From positions 64,329,453 to 64,393,452 of the forward strand of contig OZ038389.1 in the NCBI GenBank assembly GCA_964036045.1: a stretch of DNA of 64,000 nucleotides, in the 5' to 3' direction. This document shows, piece after piece, positions 55,505-64,000 of the stretch (the first letter of the stretch is position 1; every line of letters begins with the position of its first letter). A program made the translations under genes and the position numbers. Under the pieces are notes generated by a model. The model saw nothing but the letters and a program-made list of their open reading frames with translations, searched no databases and had not been told where the DNA came from. This stretch comes from Eutreptiella sp. 'Long Island Sound 2002'. Taxonomy: Eukaryota; Euglenozoa; Euglenophyceae; Eutreptiales; Eutreptiaceae.

Positions 55505-58438
55505 AGGAAAGCGATCGCTATAACATATATGGTATGGTCATAGACTACACCTACATTGATGATCATCAAAGTGGATGGAAGGCCACCGCTTCAAAAAACA
55601 TGGAGAATGTCGTAGCGCCAAAGGTACTTGGTGGTTTAGAACGCCTTTACAATTCGTTTGGCGAAATAACCACTTGGGATGTACAAATGGAAGCATGGCA
55701 AATGCTACTCTCAAATCCTTAGATGCACGCCACAGACCAACACACCTTCGTTCAAAACCGGCTAGTTTGTGGCCAAGGAGACGGAGCCACAGCGAACAGT
55801 GCGCGCAGCTTTTACTCTTGTTCAACTCTACAAAGAATGCAACATTTCGGCAACCATGCCCAATTATGCCGAACGCTGCGGAAAAAAGTACCAGAATGAA
55901 AACTATGTATATTTCAATCATAATGATATAAGAACCTCATTCATTCCGAAACAAAGCAATAAATGCCTGCTTGGCCACAAATTGGTCGCCGGTTTGTTGC
56001 GCGACACCTAACTTGAGTGCGGGCCGCGAAGCGTTCAACTCGCCCAAATGTGCCCCCCCGGACTTTCTCTGAAACTGTTACGGATGAAAGCCTGATTTCA
56101 TGCATCGGGGAAGTCGCTAATACATGCCCTCCTGGCCCCAACCGAGCGCTGTTCCCTGCAAAAAAAGGGCTTGGTACACTCTCTGCCTATTGCCCTGTAT
56201 GGACAACAAGCAAACACAGATGTGCATACATTCACACACGCCGCAATTTACACCAATAGGATCCATCTGCCAACACAGCATCAACACCGCCTCAGCATCA
56301 ACGCTGCCCTGTCCAATGAACGCTTGTCAAACGAACCGTTGGTGTTCAGGCCGTATTTTTTTGGTACCACGATTACTTTTTGACGCATTATGAGGTTGGT
56401 TGATGGATTGGACTTGCACCAATGATGCCATCCTGTGAGCAGGATGGTTGAGATGTTGTTGATTGCTACGCTATCCCTTTCGGCTTTAATACAGTTGTGC
56501 CTCTGCCCTGGTACATTTTTCAACCCGTGACAAATGGAATGCATTCAGTGCTGCCATTGTCTGCATGATGGTTGCGGAGGATTGGGTTATCATGATTCAT
56601 GAACATGTGCAGCCTTTGTACAATTTTTTTACAGCTTTTTTCAGTTTGTTTTACAGTTTTTCGACGACACTTCAGAATTGGCTGGTGACGTTGGTGGCGG
56701 CTACTTGGGAGGCCCGCAAAGGATACCACAACGGACTGTTGCTGGACCTGTCTCACTAAAGAAACGCTGCATATGCTGGCCATGAACCTCTCAACGGGAC
56801 TGAAGCTAGGCATCAAGCAATTACTAGTGGTCCTGAAAGACAGTTCACGTGGCCGAGGCACCATGCAGCTGTTCAAGGAAGTATCCCTCACGCCAAAAAG
56901 GGTACAGCCATGTACAACAAGCGAGAGTGTGGTCCCAAAAATCAAGGAGAGGTTACCAAAAGTGACCTTCATAGCATTGCTACCGCTAGCCATGCACTAG
57001 CTGCGACACATACCAGCAAGGGAGGAGGAAAGTGACATCTTGATCTCATTGCTTCCGATTTCTTCCAATGCATCTCAACAAGCAGGCCCCAATAAAGCCA
57101 TAGGTGTTAGTTCGCCTGGCCAAGCAGGCCGTGCCCACAGTGATATATGCGTCATGCAGCAGTCAGGGTGCTGGCTAGTCAGACAAGACAAGAAGGGATG
57201 TGCCAAATCGAATCTGTCGAATCCAGTGTGCACACCTGAGATGGGCAATGTGGAGCTATCCCAGTTGCCGCCCGCCCCAACATGCTCTGAAGAGTAGTCT
57301 ACCCCTCGACCCTTTCTCTTCCTTTTTGTCATGGGGTCCAACCCCTGTTTAGCAGATGCGGCATGGCCCAAGGGGACCGCATGCTCCGCAGCACACTCTG
57401 CAGAGCACTACACTCCCCTCTCCTAGATGCAGGCAGAGGCTCATAATAGTGGGTTTCCGCAATCTCAGGAGCACGAAGCCCAGAAAGAGGGGCGGCAAGC
57501 CTGGGACTGTCAGTTGGGTTGGGCGAGGGCCGCAGGCCCCCAATACTGGCTACGCCGCTGGGATGACAGGCCCTTCATCAAGCTGCCCCCCTGTCAAAGA
57601 ATAGCAGAGACCGGCATCGCTAGGCTTTAAAAGCGACACGCACATGGCATGGACCCTGGGCGAGAACAAGCCCCCCCCCCCCATCATTGCCCCAGCGCGT
57701 TCCTCCTGTCAAAAAAGGCCTCTACACCCTGTCTCGCTCTTGTCCCATGTGCACAATCAGCGTTTGCTGGGCAGCAGCAGTAACGGTCAGATGGCACAGC
57801 AAGGCACCATCGTCCGTCGCGGAGCTGTGGTCCCCTGCGACCACTTGTGGGCGAGAGGAGACATAGTTCATCCGCCGCCTGCAGCGGGAAGCCGCTGTTT
57901 GAGGCACAGCAAAGTGAGTCCTCTGATGAGGACCTACATGCGGTGCCGCTGGTTCCAATGCCACTGCGCTCACTGCCACGAATCGGCACCGACTTTTTCG
58001 AGGCTCCCTTGGTGCCCTTGCCCTGTAGGCCCTTTCAGGATCCCTCTGTCAGGCAATGTGGGGTGTTGCCAGGTCAAACCCCGAATCAAGTGGAGCAGGA
58101 CCCTTCTCAAATACATTGCACAATGGAGTATAGCTAGGGAGGTAAGGCATGCATTGCAGTTGGCCATGTTCAAGCGACACGTGAGCCAATTTGAGTGTCA
58201 GCAGGGGGATCCTCTCGCTCTACGGCACGATGGTAACCTTTACCCCACAGCGATCCAGCTGGAGTGCTCTGGACTGGGCCAGGACCATCACGCCCATGTG
58301 CAAAGCTCCTTAACATATTTTTCTTCCTTTACGTATTGTCTCGCACAGGAATAGCCTCGCGGGGCCTTCAACTTTTGCCTGCATTATTAATGGCAGCAGG
58401 GCCAGCCCATTGTGCCTCTTGAAGCGTCTGCACTTTCA
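55505..58438. other. Region upstream of the channel gene, nothing identified
   Basis: Short frames on both strands; plus-strand text at 55534-56011 and 56773-57000 is weakly protein-like. A 12-base C tract lies at 57671-57682. The last few hundred bases are the presumed promoter and leader of the calcium channel gene; no TATA-like element could be singled out with confidence. Confidence 0.3.
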
Positions 58439-58723
58439 ATGACGATGGCGGCGATGACGCGCGGCACCAAATTCGGTGACATCATCACTTTCCGCAAAAA
58501 GCCGCTTGGGTGGATGCACGCGGTGCGTCTTAACGGGGCTTTATATGTCGATGAGCTTGACAACGAGCAACCAACCAATGAACAACCCTTCCAAAGCCCT
58601 CCCAACGTGCAGGATTGTTTGTTTCGCATTCAGCCGCAACATCGCTACGTGGCTCTAAAGGCGTACAACAAACGGGGATCTGAGGACAACCACGAGCTAT
58701 TGCAGCGGGAAGCTCGCGACGAG
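58439..58723 (+). CDS. IP3 receptor-like calcium channel, exon 1 (N-terminal beta-trefoil)
   Basis: 95 codons from the first in-frame ATG (58439) to a donor GACGAG then GTCTTT, phase 0. The product belongs to the IP3-receptor/ryanodine-receptor superfamily of tetrameric endoplasmic-reticulum calcium release channels. The exon encodes the start of the N-terminal trefoil (suppressor-type) domain: TKFGDIITFRKKPLGWMHAV matches the 'GD-v-l' first strand and VQDCLFRIQPQHRYVALKAY matches the 'DCLFK-P--RY-A-K-' signature of IP3 receptors, followed by NHELLQREARDE in the helical segment before the next strand. Two further ATGs lie three and six codons downstream; the first is preferred only by position. 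Confidence 0.82.
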
Positions 58724-59481
58724 GTCTTTCTGACTTTTCCATTGCCCTTGTTCCTCGTGCGCGCCTTGTTTTGGTTCTGTGAGGAAGGATGAGAAGGAAG
58801 AAGTTTAGATGGGTGAAGTGTAGTCTGGGAGCTCCCTCTCCCCAGCACGATGTGCCTGTGCGTGTATGTGTGCGTGTCTGTGTGTATGCTAGGTGGGGTG
58901 CCCCGTGCAGCCAGGGATTTCTCTCAGCTTGTCTCAAACTGGCAGGTTGTTGTGAGGTGTCGCTGGGGGAGAGTCAGGAGGAGGTCAAAGAGGACGATGC
59001 CACTGCAGCAGACAGCCGTATTTCAGAAAGGCTTGTGGATACACGCAACGTGTATGCACGTATGTGGGCCCCTGAACACCCATCGGTGGTGTCAAACCGT
59101 TCCGAAGGAGATTACTCTTGATACCACAACTCAGCATGCTATCCCCCTGGTGTCCACAGTCGACATGGTTTTGTCTGGGAGCAGGGCTGTTCGAAAGTAG
59201 CCACGCCATTATTGTTTTGTCAATGATAGCCTCAGGTGGATAGTGGTGGGCTAAGGGACGGTGGTTGAGGGATAATTGATATCTTTTGGGGTCAATTAAT
59301 GGGCGAGGTATCTGACAACAAATTGGTTGACAATGGTCGTTCTAGAATTAAAATTCTAAAACAATGATTTTTTCGAATGTCCATGACGAAAGCTTAGCTT
59401 GCGACAACGAAGCTCGAAAACAACAAAGCACCCAAAGTCGGCCCACCGCCTATGCTCCCATCACGATTTGCCCACCTCCAG
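58724..59481 (+). other. Calcium channel intron 1 (758 bp)
   Basis: Begins GTCTTTCTG and ends TTGCCCACCTCCAG. Contains a TG-rich stretch at 58852-58885. The frame upstream of 59482 contains an ATG at 59452, but the text before the acceptor has no family similarity, while both flanking exons join in phase 0. Confidence 0.75.
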
Positions 59482-60604
59482 GAGCACCACAACCGCACAG
59501 AGAGTCTGGCGGCCCAGGGCACCCCCGTCGTCTACGGCACCGTCATTCAGCTGGAACACGTGGCCACTGGGAAGTTTGTGGTCGCCCAGAAGACGCTGGC
59601 CGTGACCGAGCGCGAGTGCTACCGGGTGCAGCTCGAAGCAGGGCAGGAGGGCGCCTGGTGGCGGGTCTGCCCGGCGTACAAGTTCCGGCAGGCCGGCGAC
59701 CCGGTGCAGTTCCACGACGTGTTCTACTTGGAGTCGGCCAAGGGCAAGACGGGGTGCCTGCACGTGTCGGACCTCCCGGTGCCTGGGGGCGTGGGGTTGC
59801 GGATGCACGAGACGTACGTGGACGCCATCTACGAAGTCAATTGCGGCCCCGAGCCGGAGCGGCTCCAGATCCTGCCGTACCGGGACTTCCAGTCGGATGC
59901 GGGGCAGGCCCCGGGGCTGGTGCAGGGCGGGATGGTGGTCATGCTGCACCTGCCGGAGTGCGGGAGCTGCCTGGCGCCGCACGAGTCGCGCGAGGGCGAC
60001 CTGCAGTTCGTGGCGACGGCGCAGACGGAGATTCGCACGAGCAGCATGTGGCAGGTGGAGCCAGAGGCGGTGGTGTGGGGCGGGATGCCGGTGGAGCTGG
60101 GCCGACGGTACCGCCTGAAGCACCTGCTCAGCAGCTGGTACCTGTCGGTCCGGCGGCGCGATGCGCAGTCCGAGGGTCCGGAGGCAGCCGGTTCCCCCCC
60201 GCCGGAAGGGTGGGGCCTGTGCCTCACCAGTGACTACCTGACGGAAGACTGTCTGTGGGTTTTAGAGGGGGTCGAGGGCGACCGCCGGGCCCGGGTCTAC
60301 AGTACGACCCCTTTGTACATCCGCCACCAGGGCGGCGAGGTGTGGCTGCAGGAGGGGCCAAGTGGGCCGGCGTGTGTGGGGCAGCAGGACCCCAACCAGT
60401 ACCTGATGCTAGTGCCGGCGTCGAAGGAGGCGGCAAAGGACGTGGACAACCTGCGGGCCTTCCACCTCACGCTGGCGGACTTCACCAAGGAGCTGCAGGG
60501 GCTATTGGCCGGGGACAGCGACGAGGACATGCAGAGTGTCCTGAAGGCCGAGGAGCCGAAGGTGACGGCAGTGCTCCGGGAGTGCACGGAGATGATGCTG
60601 GGCG
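59482..60604 (+). CDS. IP3 receptor-like calcium channel, exon 2 (MIR domains, start of helical region)
   Basis: 374 codons plus one base; acceptor CACCTCCAG before GAGCACCAC, donor CTGGGCG then GTATGC (phase 1). It completes the first trefoil with VVYGTVIQLEHVATGKFVVA, matching 'YG-VIQLLH--S-KYL' of IP3 receptors, then EGAWWRVCPAYKFRQAGDPV ('EGSWF-I-P-YKLRS-GD-V'). It continues through the MIR-domain trefoil (GGMVVMLHLPECGSCLAPHE, SSMWQVEPEAVVWGG, YRLKHLLSSWYLSVRRRDA, YIRHQGGEVWLQ) and enters the first helices (AFHLTLADFTKELQGL). Where mammalian IP3 receptor 1 has the R-T-T-G-R phosphate-binding loop (residues 265-269), this sequence has VATAQ. The exon is notably GC-rich compared with its flanks. 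Confidence 0.92.
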
Positions 60605-61081
60605 GTATGCCCCGGTGCCGTACCTGACACTCAGTCGCCGCCGCTGATACCCCACTGAGGCCCCATGAAAGGGGCGTTGCATGGGCTGTGTGCAAGCTCA
60701 GCCAGTTTGGACCCCCCCCCCCCCCTGCCCCCAATCATCCCCCAGGGCGCCGATGGTTGCCCAGGCTTTGGACGACATGTCACATGCCGTCTCGGGGTCC
60801 CAAAGTAGGCTTGTTGTGCGTGTGATTTCGAGCTTTTTTTGTCGGTTTACGGCGCCCCCCTGTTTGGCCCTTACCGGGGCATTCTCGTTGACAGTGCACC
60901 CAAATTGCACTTGGTCCCCAACCGCTGACGGCTGATCACGACGAAAACACGGTGCTTGCAACACGTGCCGCATGCCGCATTGATGCACCGTCGGGCACAT
61001 TACGGGGCATAGTGCAGTCCTGACCCGCACCACGTCGCATGCCCATCGCGCCATTCAGTGTCTGCACTGTCCCCCACAAAG
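60605..61081 (+). other. Calcium channel intron 2 (477 bp)
   Basis: GTATGC to CCCCCACAAAG. Holds a 14-base C tract at 60712-60725. Confidence 0.85.
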
Positions 61082-61443
61082 GTGTGGTCGAGGCGCGGCC
61101 ACAACCGTCCGCAAGCCATTTGAATGCGGACAAGCAGGCGCTGCTGATGGACATGGGGTTCGTGGACACCCTCATGGGGCTTCTGCAAAAGGCAGCGATG
61201 GTTCTGCAAGAGGTGCTGTTCTCTGATGTGTCCGGCGACGCGGTCTCGGCCGAGGACCTCCTGCGGATCATGCGGCTGGGGTATCAACAGCTCTGCCACA
61301 TGGCCCAGGGCCGGGATGACATCAAGGCCCAGTTGGTGCCCCACGTCCACACGATGCTGGTCCATCAGGGATTCGATGTGCAGAGTGAAGCGGTGCTGTT
61401 GTTGGTTTTGCAAGACAACAAAGATGTCCTCAATCACCTGAAG
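61082..61443 (+). CDS. IP3 receptor-like calcium channel, exon 3 (RIH region)
   Basis: 362 bp; the phase-1 join with exon 2 rebuilds a glycine codon, and the exon ends in phase 0 with CTGAAG then GTGCTG. It encodes armadillo-type helices of the RyR/IP3R homology region: LNADKQALLMDMGFVDTLMG aligns with the 'N-ERQKLMREQ-IL' helix of IP3 receptors, RIMRLGYQQLCHMAQGRDDI with the 'LRLCYRVLRHSQQDYRKN' helix, and VLLLVLQDNKDVLNHLK with the following one. By this reading the mammalian IP3 contacts R504, K508, R511, Y567, R568 and K569 are replaced by A, A, M, R, D and D. Confidence 0.88.
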
Positions 61444-62724
61444 GTGCTGTTGGGCGCGTTCTGTGAATGTGTGGGCCTGGGTGTACATGTCCGAGTGTGA
61501 GTGTATGCGCGGTTTTTGGTGAGATGTTTGGGCTCCCCGTTTCATTCTGAGCATTTTGAATGTACACAAGTCTTGGGGGGGGGAGAACATCGCATGTCCG
61601 CTTAAGTGGCGTGCCAAAGGGGGCGAGCATCGAGACAAACAACTTTGTAGGCCCATGGCAAACTGCCGTTCCCATTGGCGTAGGTTAGGTGGTCTACACC
61701 TGGGCTGAAATGCCCTCTGTGAAGACGGCACTTTTGGGGATTTCTTGTACTCTTTGTTGCCGTGTGCCAGACCACAATACTGTGTGAGATATGTGTGGGT
61801 GAAAAGCAGCACAGGCGGGGATGCCTCATTCCTCATTCAGCCATCATCATCGCCTGCATGTGCGAACATCACCGTGGTGCATTAACAAACAAGCCTGACC
61901 AGACGAAGAAGGGTCGCACTGTCCGCGAGCCCGCTTGCTTGACGGAATTTGCATGTCTCAAAGCATCGGAGCATTGACCTGATGGTTTGCGGGCAAGTTC
62001 TTTGTACACAGGATGGGCGTCAGTCTAAGGCATCAGGCTCAAAGAGTGGGACAAGCTCCGGAAATAGGTCCATGCAAACAGACTTCAAAGCGTGCCCTCT
62101 TGTTGAGTCAAAGGCTGTCGTGGTGCCTCAGGGGCAGCAACAGAGTGGCTGTGCACAAAACAGGGCACCAGACAAACGACCAGCGGTCCGAACGCGACGA
62201 CACACCACCAATGCAGCACGCAGACCCAGGGCGTTCCGGACATGTGAGGTCTTTCGAGACATGCCCTACGCAACCCCTCTCCCTCCGAAACAAAGACGCA
62301 CTTCGTGGGCTGCAATGAGGCAACACTGTCACCGGCCCTGAAAAGCGCACCCCCTTTTGGCATGTCCCCCGGGTCCCTCGAGAGGCATGTCATTACCATG
62401 CAACATGTCCGGCAGGATGCACCACATCATAACAATATGTAGCAACGCACATTTGAAGGGGTGGCATCAACGGTAGATGGCACAGACAATAAATGATGAC
62501 GGTAGTGGTCATCTTTGACCATGTTTGCGTATTCTTTTGTGTCGTTGGCCCTACTATACTGATGTTGACTAGACTTGATGAGTTCATACCCGCTTGACTG
62601 CTTTTTGGGAACCATAAACCCTGCCCCTAGATATCTGCGTTCCCTTCGGGGCACCCGTCGGGGATGTGCCCGTAGTCGGACCATCGGGGGTTTGCAGTCG
62701 CTGTCGATCGCGTTGCATTCGCAG
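61444..62724 (+). other. Calcium channel intron 3 (1,281 bp)
   Basis: GTGCTG to TTGCATTCGCAG. No gene is recognised inside it. Confidence 0.85.
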
Positions 62725-63639
62725 GAGGACGACATCCAGGCCCTCGTCACCCTCTACGTCGAGTCCCGCCGCCCCTGCCTGCTGGCGCTGCTGGCCACCC
62801 TGTGCCAGTGCCAGGGGAGCGGGGTCCCCTTCGTGCAGGCCACCCTGATCAAGGGGCTGCTGCAGGACCACCCCCAGTCGCTGCCCACTTTCTGGGGGGT
62901 CCAGGACCAAGTCCGCATCTGCAGCGCCGGCTCCTGCCCCCAGTCCCTCAGCGTCGACCCGGCCGCATTCTACGGCCGGGACGTGGAGGTCGGGCGGGAC
63001 CCGTCCGCCCCCCCACGGGACCAGCTGTACGTGCTCATGGTCCGCACGGTGGAGCTGTTCTCGGCCCTGTGCATCGGCCGCAACCCGGTGGCGTACCAGG
63101 AGCTCCAGCGCCGGCACTGGGGCATCTGCAGCCCCCTGCTGTGCTACATCGTGCAGCAGCCCCGGTACCCGTACGGGCTGCAGCGGGCGTGCCTGCGGCT
63201 GCTGCACTACCGCTACATCGACCGCCCGCCACTGAGTCGGATCGCGGAGACGCAGTACACGTACTGCTGGGACGAGGCCCAGCGCGAGGCCGCGGGGGGG
63301 GGCGCGGGGCTGCGGCCGGGGGGAGCGGGGGAGGCGACGGGGGGCCAGGCAAGGCTGGAGGACGAGGCCCTGCCTGCGGACGTCGACCCGGCGCTGCAGT
63401 GGCGGGAGAGAGAGAACGCCATGGCGTACGCCGTCAGCGCTCAGACGCTCGAGGTGGAGCGCATCCAGGGGCGAGTGGTGGAGTGCCTGCGGGCCGCGCC
63501 TCCCGCCGGGACCAAGCACTGGGGCGGTGTGCTCCGGCAGGTCCGCGAGGTGCGAACGCGGCTGCAGGACTGGGACGTCGCCCACCCTACGGCCCATCCG
63601 GTGCTGGCGATTCAGTACCTTGTGCAGAACCTCGTCCAG
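62725..63639 (+). CDS. IP3 receptor-like calcium channel, exon 4 (helical domain), continues beyond the window
   Basis: 305 codons, phase 0 at both ends; acceptor CGCAG before GAGGACGAC, donor GTCCAG then GTATAC. The text begins EDDIQALVTLYVESRRPCLL and ATLCQCQGSGVPF, the RIH-domain end shared with IP3 and ryanodine receptors. It continues with LMVRTVELFSALCIGRNPVA ('YRYQLNLFARMCLDRQYLA' in IP3 receptors), YPYGLQRACLRLLHYRYIDR ('[20 protein letters not shown]') and AETQYTYCWDE ('VKYARLWSE'). It ends with LAIQYLVQNLVQ at the position of 'V-NLARNLIYFGFY'. These matches favour an IP3-receptor type over a ryanodine receptor, since no SPRY domains intervene. An internal Gly/Ala-rich insert lies at about 63282-63360. 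A long antisense frame (63741-62584) is a codon-bias shadow. The four exons total 895 residues; the channel pore would lie to the right of the window. Confidence 0.92.
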
Positions 63640-63745
63640 GTATACTACATCGCACTCATTATGTATCCGTGTCTGAGGCAGTGTGTATTTTCGTTGCATT
63701 TTCTTGTCTTTCTTATGGTTATCTGCTCCCCATCTATCCATCCAT

Positions 63746-64000
63746 GTGTTGTGTTGTGTTGTGTTGTGTTGTGTTGTGTTGTGTTGTGTTGTGTTGTGTT
63801 GTGTTGTGTTGTGTTGTGTTGTGTTGTGTTGTGTTGTGTTGTGTTGTGTTGTGTTGTGTTGTGTTGTGTTGTGTTGTGTTGTGTTGTGTTGTGTTGTGTT
63901 GTGTTGTGTTGTGTTGTGTTGTGTTGTGTTGCGTTGTGTTGCGTTGTGTTGTGTTGTATTGTATTGTGTTGTGTTGTGTTGCGTTGCGTTGTGTTGTGTT
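63746..64000 (+). repeat. (GTGTT)n microsatellite, at least 51 units
   Basis: Pentanucleotide array starting 107 bp after the exon 4 donor and reaching the window edge. It is perfect until about 63930, then carries GCGTT and GTATT variants. It lies in intron 4 of the channel gene. Confidence 0.97.

Noticed and set aside
57644-58354. 236-codon plus-strand frame just upstream of the channel gene
   Set aside because: Composition is that of translated non-coding DNA and it overlaps other frames of similar quality. It could be leader or promoter sequence, so it was not called as coding.
59461-60123. 220-codon minus-strand frame over exon 2 of the channel
   Set aside because: Antisense shadow of the MIR-domain coding sequence, with no independent similarity.
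62584-63741. 385-codon open frame on the minus strand
   Set aside because: It is antisense to exon 4 of the calcium channel, which has clear homology and splice sites. The long antisense frame follows from the high GC content and codon bias of the exon.
1-64000. CRISPR array, prokaryotic operons, phage or secretion genes
   Set aside because: No regularly spaced short repeats with unique spacers, no tightly packed co-directional genes, and the recognisable genes are split by introns and are eukaryotic.
1-64000. tRNA or rRNA genes
   Set aside because: I looked for B-box-like GGTTCRANTCC words with matching acceptor stems and for rRNA-conserved stretches and saw none. A covariance-model scan would be needed to exclude degenerate tRNA-derived sequences.

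Overview
The window is nuclear DNA of a eukaryote. Protein-coding exons are short, separated by GT-AG introns, and embedded in long repeat-rich stretches with many microsatellites. Two conserved host genes can be read. One is a complete gamma subunit of the COPI coatomer on the minus strand (39127 down to 26638, four exons, all introns in phase 0). The other is the N-terminal part of an IP3-receptor/ryanodine-receptor superfamily calcium channel on the plus strand (58439 onward, four exons, running off the right edge). Coatomer gamma occurs in all eukaryotes. IP3-receptor-type channels are absent from land plants but present in animals, many protists and some algae. With the large introns, transposons and simple repeats, this suggests a free-living alga or other protist with a large genome (a prasinophyte-type alga is one possibility). 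I cannot fix the species, and canonical GT-AG introns give no hint of dinoflagellate splice sites.

Layout. 1-715: minus-strand Ty3/gypsy pol fragment (reverse transcriptase to RNase H). 1830-3460: degenerate pogo/CENP-B-type DNA transposase, minus strand. 7.2-9.2 kb: repeat cluster with a 573-bp near-perfect long inverted repeat (7811-8383) and a short A/T-rich repeat family. 16.3-17.5 kb: three tandem copies of a roughly 390-bp unit capped by an inverted partial copy. 17.5-26.6 kb: nothing I can name. 26.6-39.1 kb: coatomer gamma gene, whose second intron (8.4 kb) holds a degenerate LINE (endonuclease, reverse transcriptase, RNase H) in the same orientation, five (GT)n or (CA)n tracts and a 4 x 39-bp tandem repeat. 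40.5-40.8 kb: small MITE-like palindromic element. 47.9-49.0 kb: minus-strand reverse-transcriptase-like pseudogene of uncertain class. 51.4-55.5 kb: several minus-strand exon-like open stretches with good splice signals, overlapped by a 953-bp element with inverted ends. 58.4 kb to the end: the calcium channel gene, finishing in a pure (GTGTT)n intronic array of at least 255 bp.

The two host genes are functionally unrelated: one is vesicle coat machinery of the Golgi, the other is a probable endoplasmic-reticulum calcium release channel. The most interesting observations are: the LINE and related fragments abut (AC)n tracts always on the same side, as if the family inserts at (AC)n; the calcium channel keeps the fold landmarks of IP3 receptors but not the known IP3-contacting residues; the long inverted repeat is conserved enough to form a 260-bp hairpin; and homopolymer G/C tracts of 12 or more bases are unusually frequent. 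I did not find an operon-like or defence-like novel system. Most listed repeats are degenerate transposable elements.
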